Assembly: GCF_037997115.1 (NCBI RefSeq)
Contig: NZ_CP150484.1
Span: 6,083,547 to 6,147,546 of the forward strand
From: Amycolatopsis coloradensis
GTDB taxonomy: Bacteria; Actinomycetota; Actinomycetes; Mycobacteriales; Pseudonocardiaceae
DNA: 64,000 nucleotides
Direction: 5' to 3'
Shown here: one piece after another, positions 51,233-59,897 of the stretch
How positions within the stretch are numbered: position 1 is the first letter of the stretch
Layout: each line of letters begins with the position of its first letter
Notes under the pieces: model-generated
What the model saw: the letters and a program-made list of their open reading frames with translations, nothing else
The model's database searches: none
What the model was told of the DNA's origin: nothing
Translations under genes and position numbers: made by a program

Positions 51233-51574
51233 ATGGTGGGACGACGCGTCCCCGGGACCGCACGGGCCGTCCGGCCTCGGGAGCAGTTGATCGCGGCACT
51301 GGCGCCCGACAGCATCCAGCGCCACTCCCAACCTGCCCGGCTACCGGCGTTGCCCGAGCCGAGCCTGCCGGTGGAATCAGGCCCCGAATTGTTGATCGGC
51401 GCCGTACGCATTGACCGGACCGGCCGCGTCAACGAACGCCTCCTCTTACGCGCGCTCGGCTGGCACCCAGGCCGCCGGCTCTCACTGGACACGCTGCGCG
51501 GGCTGATCGTGATCGCACCCGACAAATCCAGCCAGCACGTGGGTTCTCTCGCGATCAAACGACAGGCTCCGTAG
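51233..51574 (+). pseudogene. AbrB/SpoVT-like DNA-binding protein, C-terminal part missing
   Basis: From 51233 the frame gives 113 residues with LLIGAVRIDRTGRVNERLLL and RALGWHPGRRLSLDTLRGLI. These resemble the first swapped-hairpin domain of actinobacterial AbrB-like regulators, which have two such domains (a second RGxxxLPAAxR part is expected). Here the sequence ends at SSQHVGSLAIKRQAP without the second domain. It is probably truncated. Confidence 0.45.
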
Positions 51575-51994
51575 ACGGTCTGGCCGTGGTCGGTCACCAC
51601 CTTCATCCCCCAGGCAGCGGTCGAACCTCGGCCGCCGGCGGACGGCGACCTGTCGGAACGCGAGTTCGTAGCTGGATTCACCTGCTCGTGGCCGCTCGAC
51701 GGACACGTCGGCGACAAGGCCCTGATGACGATGAACGTGGCCATGCCCACTACGAGAACCGCGCAGAACGCGATGACGATCACCAGTTTTCGCTTCCGGA
51801 CCCGAGACGGAGGCTCAGTCCGGCACGGCGGTTGGGCAAGGTTCAAACTCTGGTCGTCGACTACACCCCAAGATCATCGACATACCTCACTCCTTGAGCG
51901 GAACCATGCCCGTGATCGAGAACGTATCGTTGTGTGTCGGTGTTGATCACGCGTAGTGCGACCAGGTCGACGTAGAGGGCGCATAAGGAAAATG
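51575..51994. other. Gap before the 458-residue gene, possible membrane-protein stub
   Basis: On the minus strand 51846 to about 51690 reads a charged start and one strong helix (KLVIVIAFCAVLVVGMATFI), like the N terminus of a secreted or anchored protein, then loses coding character. The promoter of the next gene must be here. Nothing else is seen. Confidence 0.4.
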
Positions 51995-53371
51995 ATGTTG
52001 AAGCCCGCGAGGCACGTGCTGAGGGATCTAGCGCAACGCTCGAACGTCTCCCTCCATTCGGATCCCGTTTTGGTTGGCGCTGTGGCCGCCGCAGCAGCTG
52101 ACGACGACGAAAGGCGCGCAAAGAAGCGGGAGGATGAGAGCAGCATCAAAGACGACGACGAAGTTCTACGGCGGAAGCCCGAACTCCATCCGATACGCGC
52201 GTGGGGAGACAAATCCTCGCAGCTGACACCGTGGGACGTGCTGCATGTACTCGGCAGAGCCATCGCATTGGCCAGACGAGGCGCCGCGCGCGGACTCGCC
52301 GAGCACTGGGGCGCGCTGAAGTACAGCCAGGCGCTGACCGGCGACACAGGTTCCTTCCTGAAGCTATCCGCTGAGGGCAAGGACACGGCGGACTACTACA
52401 AGGCCGTCCAGTCGAGCGAGCTCGGTGTCGGCTTCGCACTGGTACTGGCTAGGCGGATCCTGGCGCAACGATATCCGGATCGCGTCGTCTCCATCGTGCC
52501 CGCGGACACGGCGCTGCGCGCAGGCTGGGCCTTGACCAGCAGAGACAAGGGACAACGACAGAACTACCGGTACCGCCCGCAGTTCTTCGCCGAGCTGTGG
52601 AAGCCGGGAGCGCCTTCTCTAGTACTGCCGATCGCCTGTAAGGGCAACCACAGCAACGCCGCACACTCCCACGTCCAACTCGCGTCTGCATCGGCTCACG
52701 TCGAGGCGGTGCACGTCGGACCATGGAATGAGACCCCCTGCCTGATCTTCAGCACTGAGCTGCCCCTGGATGGCCACGTCACCGTGCACGCCCTCTGCGC
52801 TGAGGGAAGCGGCGGCTGGCTGGCCAATCCCAGCGCTGAGGGTAGCGACCTGGATGCCGAGCTCAGCGACGTCAACCATTTCCCCCAAATCCACCTGCCT
52901 TCCAACGGTGACGAAGCCCGTATCTCGATCCCCGGCTTCCATATCACACCGGATCACTACGAATGGTTCGGGCGCGTGCTCGCACGAACGGCCGCCGCGG
53001 GACTGACAGCCTTCGCCGGCAATGGCGAAAAGACCACCCAGTACCTGACCGAGCGCCAAGGACGGAAGCACTTCATCGGCTTCACGCACGCGGCCACCGG
53101 TAGCGTGCAGGACGCGAATCACACTCTCCTCGGCAAACGCTTCGTCGGCACCGACCACGTCTTCCGACTGAACGGCACCCGCGTTGAAGCCTTCTCTGGC
53201 GTAGATGCCGCACTATTCGATCTCCTGGCTCACGGACGAGTGACGCAGTACCGCCACAAGATCTACGAGCACCGCTCCGCCTGGCCCAGCGGTTCCTGGG
53301 ACAACTCATGGGGAGGCCCGGTATCAATTCACCCGGATGGAACCGTACTCGCCATACGCCTGCTCCCCTGA
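51995..53371 (+). CDS. Unrecognised protein, 458 residues, next to Ub-like remnants
   Basis: The second of two adjacent ATGs, at 51995, has AAGGAA at good spacing. Residues 20-60 form an acidic, Lys-rich coiled segment (DDDERRAKKREDESSIKDDD). The middle has ALRAGWALTSRDKGQRQNYR, then a strand-rich part with LVLPIACKGNHSN that could be a nuclease-like core in which A-x-K stands where E-x-K is usual; this is speculative. The end is strand-rich with YEHRSAWPSGSWDNSWGG. I cannot assign a family. It ends just one base before the GTG of the E1-like fragment, so the two may be coupled. Confidence 0.7.
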   Translation: MLKPARHVLRDLAQRSNVSLHSDPVLVGAVAAAAADDDERRAKKREDESSIKDDDEVLRRKPELHPIRAWGDKSSQLTPWDVLHVLGRAIALARRGAARGLAEHWGALKYSQALTGDTGSFLKLSAEGKDTADYYKAVQSSELGVGFALVLARRILAQRYPDRVVSIVPADTALRAGWALTSRDKGQRQNYRYRPQFFAELWKPGAPSLVLPIACKGNHSNAAHSHVQLASASAHVEAVHVGPWNETPCLIFSTELPLDGHVTVHALCAEGSGGWLANPSAEGSDLDAELSDVNHFPQIHLPSNGDEARISIPGFHITPDHYEWFGRVLARTAAAGLTAFAGNGEKTTQYLTERQGRKHFIGFTHAATGSVQDANHTLLGKRFVGTDHVFRLNGTRVEAFSGVDAALFDLLAHGRVTQYRHKIYEHRSAWPSGSWDNSWGGPVSIHPDGTVLAIRLLP

Positions 53372-53372
53372 C

Positions 53373-53855
53373 GTGACAATCCGTTGCAGGGACGCAAGGC
53401 CGACCGCATCAACTTCTTGGCCGATCGAGACCAACGTCGACGAACTCACCGACATGGACTTCGTGTTCCTCACCTTGACCGACGGCACCGCAAAGAAGGC
53501 GATCGTCGCCGCGCTCGAAGCGACCGAAATTCCCTTCACCGACTGCGGCGTCGGCCTCTACCGAGTCGACGACGCTCTGGCCGGCCAGGTCAGGACCACG
53601 ACCAGCTCTCCCGATCATCGAGACATCGCCCGCCAAAACATTCCGTTCTCCGACGGCGAACTGGACGAGTACGACCAGAACGTCCAAATCGCCGAGGTGA
53701 ACTGCCTCAACGCCGTGATGGCCGTACTCAAGTGGAAGAAGCTCAACGGGATCTACCTCGATCTGGACCGCGAGTTCAACAGCGTATACGTGCTGGACGG
53801 CAACACCATGATCAACGACACCGGGAAAGCCGATGCGGACCACGATCACACATAA
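53373..53855 (+). pseudogene. ThiF/E1-like enzyme, C-terminal half
   Basis: The frame is open from GTG 53373; ATG 53454 is the first ATG. It reads TNVDELTDMDFVFLTLTDG, then EIPFTDCGVGLYRVDDALAG, DIARQNIPFSDGELDEYDQN and AEVNCLNAVMAVLKWKKLNG, ending DREFNSVYVLDGNTMINDT. This is the second half of the E1/ThiF fold of bacterial ubiquitin-like systems. The N-terminal adenylate-binding GxGGxGS part is missing, replaced by the 458-residue gene. The next gene overlaps its end by 23 bp. Without the ATP site it cannot activate a Ub-like protein by itself. Confidence 0.72.
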
Positions 53856-54264
53856 GTTCGTCGAGACGGTCCCCGACCATGTCGAGGACGGCATCGTCTA
53901 CGTCAGCCTCACGTACGCCACCGCGGTCCACCGCTGCTGTTGCGGATGCGGCCACGAAGTCGTCACCCCCCTGCACCCCAAGCAATGGTCAATCACCTTC
54001 AACGGCGAGGCGATCTCACTATCGCCATCCATCGGCAACTGGAGCTTCGCCTGCAGGTCCCACTACTGGATACGCGCTGGACACATCCATACCGCCCGCA
54101 CGTACACCCGCGCAGAGATCACACACCTACGCGCTGATGACCAAGTCCTGCTCGATCAGCACTACGCTCACCGACCGCAGAGGCCACCCGACGACCCGAC
54201 CGAGTCCAGTCCTAAATGGCGGGGCGGCATCAAGGCGTGGTTCCAACGCCTGCGCCGCCCGTGA
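53833..54264 (+). CDS. DUF6527 protein of ubiquitin-like operons
   Basis: The 143-residue protein has the DUF6527 signature: ETVPDHVEDGIVYVSLTYAT, then HRCCCGCGHEVVTPLHPKQW and LSPSIGNWSFACRSHYWI. The Cys-x-Cys-Gly motif and the distal Cys and His suggest a zinc site. The family is known from operons with ThiF/E1, multi-ubiquitin-like and E2-like proteins, where its function is not settled. Its ATG overlaps the E1-like fragment. The C-terminal tail is Pro- and Arg-rich and variable. Confidence 0.85.
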   Translation: MRTTITHKFVETVPDHVEDGIVYVSLTYATAVHRCCCGCGHEVVTPLHPKQWSITFNGEAISLSPSIGNWSFACRSHYWIRAGHIHTARTYTRAEITHLRADDQVLLDQHYAHRPQRPPDDPTESSPKWRGGIKAWFQRLRRP

Positions 54265-54758
54265 CACTGTGTCCACACGTAGCTAGGTGGTTCGGACGCG
54301 GGCCGGGATCGATGTCCGAAGTGAGTGCTCAGATTACCGGTCCATCAAGCGAAGGTCGTGATGAGAACCGGCGGGAACTTCCTGGTCTACACATGTCGAC
54401 CGCTTCAAGACGCCATTCGAACAACCTCTGAGCATTCCCGCAGTACCTAGAAAGTCCATACCGCCCGCGCTGTTCACCAGCAGAGCATCCAGCCCGCGCG
54501 CCGTCGCGCGAAGATGCCGAGGACGCATTAGATCTCTGCGAGGCCCTATTGGACTACATGTTTGAGCTGACCGCGAAATTCACTGCGTTTCGACAACGAC
54601 GCAAGACGCCCATGGCCACCGAAGACAAGCAGTGATAGGCCCTCCGCGGCTGCTGAGTGGCGCAACGGTCTCGAGGTCATGTATCGTCCACACATGACCT
54701 CCCAGAAATTAGGAGATCTGCCAAGGATTTGTGACCGCGTCCCCCCTCGGACACTCTT
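54265..54758. other. Gap with a possible short remnant
   Basis: A plus-strand frame ending at 54633 reads REDAEDALDLCEALLDYMFE then LTAKFTAFRQRRKTPM. It looks like the C-terminal helices of a longer protein, perhaps DUF4145-like, whose upstream part is gone. Nothing else is visible. Confidence 0.35.
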
Positions 54759-55475
54759 TTACCCCACGGATCTTCGGGTCCGTGGGGTAATTCTCGACGG
54801 GCACGGAACACCGCGGTCGTTCAGCTCCCGCGCCAGTGACGCTACCGATCGACCGCGAGCCCGCTCGGCGAACATCCATCGCACCCACTGCACGGCCCCC
54901 GGATCCGGCTCCAGCACATGCAGGCGCCGGCCCCATCGCGCGTGGATGGCGTTCGGATGGGGCCCGCCGTCGGCCAACCGATACCCATACGGCGGACGAC
55001 CACCAAGAAAACGCCCCTGCAACCGCGTCTGCGCACGCATGGCTGCCATCACCCGGTGCCGAGCCCTCACCACCTCACGCTGCGCCTGCGCACCCAGCAA
55101 CGTCATCAACGCCAAATGAACCGGACTGTCCAACTCGACCGGTCCACCGGCCTCGGGCAACCACACTTGCACACCGAAGGCATTCAGCCGTGCGACCACC
55201 TCGCGGAACTGGTCGCCGTGGAAGGCCCGCTCGTATTCCCCCACTACCACGGCATCGAACTCACGGTCCCGATCCTCCGCGGCCGCCAGCAACGCAGACG
55301 CTGCCGGGCGCTCCCCCCACGACCACCGCCGCGACCGGCCCTCATCGAAAAACTCGACCACGACCTCACCGACGCCCTCGACCAACTCGTCCGACACCGC
55401 GCGCTGCCAGGCACGCGACGTCTGCGGGTCCTGGAATTCGCTGGTCGACATCCGACCGTAGAACGCAAACCGCAC
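54759..55475 (-). pseudogene. Serine recombinase, C-terminally truncated
   Basis: From GTG 55475 the product has 238 residues. The resolvase domain begins VRFAFYGRMSTSEFQDPQTS with the nucleophile Ser10, and has VVVGEYERAFHGDQFREVV and LLGAQAQREVVRARHR. The recombinase domain starts at GGRPPYGYRLADGG and stops after LARELNDRGVPCPSR. Large serine recombinases are 450-600 residues and need the zinc ribbon and coiled coil, which are lost. The coding frame ends within a perfect inverted repeat. It probably once integrated the accessory DNA here. Confidence 0.75.
54760..54789. repeat. 11-bp perfect inverted repeat at the recombinase end
   Basis: TACCCCACGGA (54760-54770) and TCCGTGGGGTA (54779-54789) flank the loop TCTTCGGG. 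There is no T-run on the proper side for a classic terminator of the recombinase strand, though TTTT precedes it on the plus strand. It marks the point where recombinase homology ends. Confidence 0.6.
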
Positions 55476-55943
55476 ACCCCCTACCACCCGACCAGGAGCC
55501 CGCGGCGAACCACGACGACGAGTCGCGACAGCCTCCACAAACCCCGCACCAGCCAACCCGCCCATCCCGGCCCCTTCCATCGACCCGAAGCCGAGACCGC
55601 GCGAGCACTGACCGATGACGAGAGACGACCAAGCATCGCCCGAACAGATCAACGACCGAAACTGCCCGATCCCTCGGACGTGTAAGACCACCTCCGGCGG
55701 CTCGATGCCCTCGATCATTCACGTCCGAAATGATGCGCGCCGGCATGCCTGACGCACCGTTGGCCCAATGGCCGGAGACGACCTGCGCTTTCCTGACCAT
55801 TCCGAGCACCCTGACGCTGCCCGGCGCGGTTGTCGAAACGCGCGGGACGAGAGCGGGGATCTGAGCGGCATGGCAAGAGGGCGCCTGCTGCGTCAAGCAC
55901 CGAAGAATGTTCAATTTCGGGTACGTGCTACGTCTCCGGCGCT
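55476..55943. other. Featureless stretch upstream of the recombinase
   Basis: I see no coding segment with family resemblance here. The recombinase promoter should lie near 55480-55560. The rest shows no repeat or hairpin. Confidence 0.35.
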
Positions 55944-56231
55944 TCACTCACTTGAAAACAGATCGTTTCCTCGCGGTGGTTTCGGAATGCTCCGCGCCGC
56001 AGCCGAAACGGGCAGGACCGCTGAGGCTGTCAAGTCATCGACCGTGATGAGCGGACCAGCAGCGATTCGGTCCAGCAGCTCCCGCTGCGCGGGTTCAAGT
56101 TCGAGCTGAAAGAACGACGAACGCGGGACAAGCTTGCCGTCGCGCAGTCCCGCCATGAGCCCGACGCACCGCTGGACGGGGTCGAGTCCGGCGTTGATGG
56201 CGGGCACGATCCCGCCTCGGACCACGAGCAC
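55944..56231 (-). CDS. Hypothetical fragment
   Basis: The frame reads LSREPGLSRQDVLVVRGGIV then INAGLDPVQRCVGLMAGLRD and FFQLELEPAQRELLDRIAAG. It is open back to about 56318 without a clear start. The composition looks like real coding sequence but I cannot identify it. It may be a remnant. Confidence 0.3.
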   Translation of the reverse strand: MLVVRGGIVPAINAGLDPVQRCVGLMAGLRDGKLVPRSSFFQLELEPAQRELLDRIAAGPLITVDDLTASAVLPVSAAARSIPKPPRGNDLFSSE

Positions 56232-56354
56232 GTCCTGGCGACTCAGTCCGGGCTCGCGGCTAAGGCCGACATACCGGCTGGGCGTATCTTTGACGTCGGG
56301 GCGTCCGTTTCGACGTGTTCAGAAGTAAGGCGAGTTAGTAGCACCGGACATGTC

Positions 56355-56406
56355 AAGTGCTCGATAATGTCTTGTTGCACCAACAAGTGGACATTATCGA
56401 GCACTT
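56355..56406. repeat. Perfect 17-bp inverted repeat (large hairpin)
   Basis: AAGTGCTCGATAATGTC (56355-56371) and GACATTATCGAGCACTT (56390-56406) are exact reverse complements. The 18-base loop holds a smaller stem, TTGTTG with CAACAA around CAC. It is clearly less GC-rich than its surroundings. It lies 34 bp from the broken end of the pRiA4b ORF-3 gene. It could be a terminator, but the arm length is unusual, and an element end or recombination site fits equally well. Confidence 0.7.
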
Positions 56407-56439
56407 TCCGTGGCTGGCCGCTACGCCCGATCTTCGACC

Positions 56440-56844
56440 TCACTGGCCGTCGTCCGGAGCTTCGCCTCGGCCCGCCACGCGGACCGGATACCTGATCGCC
56501 GGGTCGCGGCGGAGGACCCTCACCAGGGTGATCTCGTGGCACCAGGCATCGCCGACGTCGTAGAGGTACCGGACGGGCACACCGACGGTGAACACGTCGG
56601 CCACCGTGACGACCGCTTCGTCCGCCCCCACGGCGAGCCGCGAACCGTCGGACCGGTCGTCACCCAACGCGAACAGGTGCAAGTGGTCGTCGCGCCAGCC
56701 CATGACCATCTGGATGACTTCGTGCAGGCCTCCCAGCGTGATGGACGCCAGGACCTGCACTCGCCGCCAACACTCCGGTACGACGTCGATGACCCGGATC
56801 TCAAGCTGGAAGACCTCGTCGTCCGCGACCGGCCGACCGTTCAT
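56440..56844 (-). CDS. pRiA4b ORF-3-like protein, C-terminally shortened
   Basis: From ATG 56844 the protein has 134 residues with the family pattern: FQLEIRVIDVVPECWRRVQV, LGGLHEVIQMVMGWRDDHLH and VRYLYDVGDAWCHEITLVRV. Members are 160-200 residues and end with the motif PPEDxGG; here the end is VAGRGEAPDDGQ. The last part is therefore lost or altered, near the 17-bp inverted repeat. The family is common on plasmids and near recombinases. Its function is unknown. Confidence 0.8.
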   Translation of the reverse strand: MNGRPVADDEVFQLEIRVIDVVPECWRRVQVLASITLGGLHEVIQMVMGWRDDHLHLFALGDDRSDGSRLAVGADEAVVTVADVFTVGVPVRYLYDVGDAWCHEITLVRVLRRDPAIRYPVRVAGRGEAPDDGQ

Positions 56845-57097
56845 ACGCCCTTTTCTCCCGCCCTGATCATTCCTTCATGCTAGCGGCGACGACAACGGGA
56901 GGAAGTGATTACCTTGCACAGCAACGGAACTGGAGTTCACAACACTCGACGGCCCGATCTCGCAGACAACAAGGTCGATTATACTGCGGAAATCGTAACC
57001 ATCTCCCCTTCGGCGCCCGGACAACCGTCATCACTCATAGGGCATACTGAGCGGGTCCCTTCGAAGGAGTCCCTCACCACGATGCAAGACTGGGCGG

Positions 57098-57937
57098 ATG
57101 TTCCCTCAAGACGCCGCGCGCAACGCAGCGCGTTACCTCGGAATCGCGGATAGATTGCTGCCGGGGAAGATCACCGGATTCTACGTCGTCGGCTCAGTCG
57201 CCCTCGGCGCCTGGCGACCGAAGCGCAGTGACATCGATTTCGTCGCCTTCGTGCACGGCGATCTCGATGACCGGCAGCTCCGCCGACTGCGCGCCCTGCA
57301 CGTTCTGGGCAATGCGGCGACGGTCGGCCGATCGTTGCTCAGGGCCGATTCCAGCCTTCCCGGCACCATGAACGGCACGTTCGTTTCGATGGCGGACGTC
57401 CAAGAACCGGTGACGAAGATCCACGCCCTGGCTTCACACAGCGGATGGACTTTCACCCGAGGAGGCGGCTTCGACGTCAACCCCGTCTCGTGGAAGCTGC
57501 TGCAGCAAGGAGGAATCGCCCTACGGGGCCCGGATCCGGCCGATCTCCGACTGGACCCCGAACCGGAGCGGTTGCGCGCGTGGAACCTGGAGCAGCTCAA
57601 AGTCCATTGGAAGAACTGGGCCGAGCGGCTCCTGTCCGGTAACGCACCTAGGAAGCCGCTCGTACCCGCCCACCGCCTCGCCGTCTCCCGCGTCCTCGGT
57701 CCGCCACGTCTGCACCACACCCTCGTCACCGGCGATCTGATCTCCAAGGAATCCGCCGCCGAGTACGCGCTCGACACCTTCGGACAGCGCTGGCTGCCTC
57801 TCGTCCGGGCAGCGCTGGCGCAGCGCGAGGGCGAGCCGTTCCCCGTTTCCCCGCAACCCCGGGAACTCGTCCGCATGGCGGGTGAATTCACCCTCGAAGT
57901 GGTCGCCAGCGCCGAAGACCACCCAATGCCGGGGTGA
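57098..57937 (+). CDS. Nucleotidyltransferase, AadA-like (DUF4111)
   Basis: The 279-residue protein has the Pol-beta nucleotidyltransferase motif VVGSVALGAWRPKRSDIDFV, with GS and the DxD metal site. The C-terminal helical domain resembles ANT(3'')/DUF4111 (ISKESAAEYALDTFGQRWLP). Such enzymes adenylylate aminoglycosides or other substrates. The start at 57098 has only weak ribosome-site context. In the 253 bp before it I see no repeat. It is convergent with the AraC gene. Confidence 0.85.
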   Translation: MFPQDAARNAARYLGIADRLLPGKITGFYVVGSVALGAWRPKRSDIDFVAFVHGDLDDRQLRRLRALHVLGNAATVGRSLLRADSSLPGTMNGTFVSMADVQEPVTKIHALASHSGWTFTRGGGFDVNPVSWKLLQQGGIALRGPDPADLRLDPEPERLRAWNLEQLKVHWKNWAERLLSGNAPRKPLVPAHRLAVSRVLGPPRLHHTLVTGDLISKESAAEYALDTFGQRWLPLVRAALAQREGEPFPVSPQPRELVRMAGEFTLEVVASAEDHPMPG

Positions 57938-57967
57938 ATCGCCGGTGGAACTCGATCCAGGAAGAGG

Positions 57968-58951
57968 TCAAGCCCTGGATTCTCGCAAATCCTGGAACCA
58001 CTCTTCACGGAACTTTCCCGGCGGGTTTCCGTACTCCGACCGAAACGCCCGGCTGAATTCCGACGGCTGCACGAACCCGTTCCGGAGCCCGATCTCCCGG
58101 ACCGGTAACGACCGCAACGCCGCATCGCGCAGATCGCGCCGGGCGTTCTCGAGCCTGCGCCGACGAATCCACCTCGACGGGGTGCTCCCGTTGTTTTCGA
58201 ACAACCGCTGCAGGTAGCGAACCGAGATGTGGTGGCTCTCCGCGATCCGACGCGGGGTGAGCCCGGAGCTGCCGAGATTGCGGTCGATATGCGCACTGAT
58301 CCGGGTGAACAACCGATGTTGCCGCCTCAGGGAGCCGGCTTGCGCGGTCACCTGACGGTGTCGTTCGACCACGGCGGTGGCCAGGTACAGCGCGGCCTCT
58401 CCGGTCCGATCGGCCTCCGACGCACTCAGTCCTCGCGCTTGTGTCGTCGCCTCGACGAGGAAATCGCGAAGCAGCACACCGGGACCGGCCACGTCACACA
58501 CCTCCAGCCGGGGAACCAGGGGGCGCGACGGAGCCGATGAGGCGATCGAATCCGGTATGGCCAGAACGAGTCCCGCGGCCTCGACATCGGCCGACTGCGC
58601 GCTCACGGCCAGCGGCCCCGGAGTGGTGCAGAGCGCGAGTTCCGCGGCACCCAGCCGCGCGGCGTCGCCGCCCGTGGCGATCGTGAACACGCCGGACGTG
58701 GGCATGAACAGCGCGAAGTGTTCCTCGTCGACCTTCAGTTCGTGCGCCTTCACCACTGGCTCACGAAAAATGATCTCCTGAACGGTGACACAGCCCAGTT
58801 CGGTCCTCCGTACCCAGTGATCGTCATGACCGGCTTGTGTCGCGCGCACACCACCCCGGGGAACGGGCACCCGAGTCCCAGCGCTCGCCGGCCGTCCACT
58901 GCCCCGCCGGCCACCGCGTCTCGCCGTCTTCTCCCCAGTTTCGCAGACCAT
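57968..58951 (-). CDS. AraC-family activator
   Basis: From ATG 58951, with GGGGGA nine bases upstream, the protein has 327 residues. The N-terminal part is the AraC_binding_2-like domain found in regulators of aromatic or alkane catabolism (AlkS/ThcR type): LMPTSGVFTIATGG and LALCTTPGPLAVSA. The C-terminal double helix-turn-helix has LTPRRIAESHHISVRYLQRL and EIGLRNGFVQPSEFSRAFRS. It lies divergent from the catabolic operon across 946 bp and is the likely regulator of it. Confidence 0.9.
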   Translation of the reverse strand: MVCETGEKTARRGGRRGSGRPASAGTRVPVPRGGVRATQAGHDDHWVRRTELGCVTVQEIIFREPVVKAHELKVDEEHFALFMPTSGVFTIATGGDAARLGAAELALCTTPGPLAVSAQSADVEAAGLVLAIPDSIASSAPSRPLVPRLEVCDVAGPGVLLRDFLVEATTQARGLSASEADRTGEAALYLATAVVERHRQVTAQAGSLRRQHRLFTRISAHIDRNLGSSGLTPRRIAESHHISVRYLQRLFENNGSTPSRWIRRRRLENARRDLRDAALRSLPVREIGLRNGFVQPSEFSRAFRSEYGNPPGKFREEWFQDLRESRA

Positions 58952-59897
58952 CAGTGTTAATCCCCCACTCGTTCCTGTCATCGACAACATGTCCGGACAA
59001 GGCCGCCGTCGGTCCACGACGAGCCACCCCAGCAAGTGGCCGGCTTACGACGACACCGATGACATCCGGTCGAAGCCACTACGAAAACGTCACGTGCGGA
59101 AGCCCGGTGCACGCCGGCAAGTCGGTCCTGGTGGCCCTTGGCCGTGGACGACAACCGCCTCGACGCGCGACACTGACGACCGACCACCCTCTCCGCCGAC
59201 GCCGGATCCCAGAAAATGGACGTACGACGGCAAAAGCATGACTCGGCCCCGCCTCGACCCCAGACGCCATTCCGCGGCGACGTTCTACCCACGTATGACG
59301 TTTATCGTGCGCCACGGGAGCGGCTACGACGAATTCTCCACTTTCGCGACCTTCATCAGAAACCCCAGAATGATCAGCCAACGAGGAAACTTTTCGAATC
59401 GCGAATGGTAACTCAGCCCTCCCGCATCAGTCAACGCTAGCAGGAGGAACTCTCACCGTCAGTGGCCCATTCAGGTGAATAGCGACCGGCGCCACAAGAA
59501 GGCACCTGCCGCAAATGGCCACGGGCACCGACTCCGTTTCCCGGCGAGCCGACCGAACGCGCCCGAACACGGACTTGGGACCCGCTTCCCTCGTACACCG
59601 AGTGGAATTGCCTTGACACAGCAACAAGATCGCATCCATCGGGCACCATGCCGATCCGGCCGCGCCAAGTGCGTCTTACGTCAACTTTCGGGTCGCTCGT
59701 CGCCAATGACACGAGCAATGAACCGTGTGAGACTTGGTCATCCGGACGCGAATCGAAGCACTCGGAGACAATTCAGGGGACACGACCAACAAGACGAAGC
59801 CCGGCGCGTGCGGCAATTCTGCTCGCCGGATCTACCGGCCGAAATACCGCGAGCAACGAATGTCAGTGCCGACACTCATGAAGGATACGAATCGCTT
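58952..59897. other. Long intergenic region before the catabolic operon
   Basis: No gene is convincing in these 946 bases. Composition becomes more AT-rich between about 59280 and 59420 and again before the hydratase gene, as in promoter regions. No clear direct repeats for the AraC protein were found by eye. Confidence 0.45.

Noticed and set aside
54836-55685. Plus-strand open frames over the serine recombinase
   Set aside because: Their Pro/Arg/Thr-rich products are typical shadows, and the recombinase motifs are clear on the minus strand.
56905-57097. Small gene before the nucleotidyltransferase
   Set aside because: A short frame exists but overlaps the real start and has no coding character.
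58978-59440. Short genes in the long gap before the catabolic operon
   Set aside because: The open frames on both strands are Arg/Pro-rich, overlap one another and have no ribosome sites or recognisable motifs.
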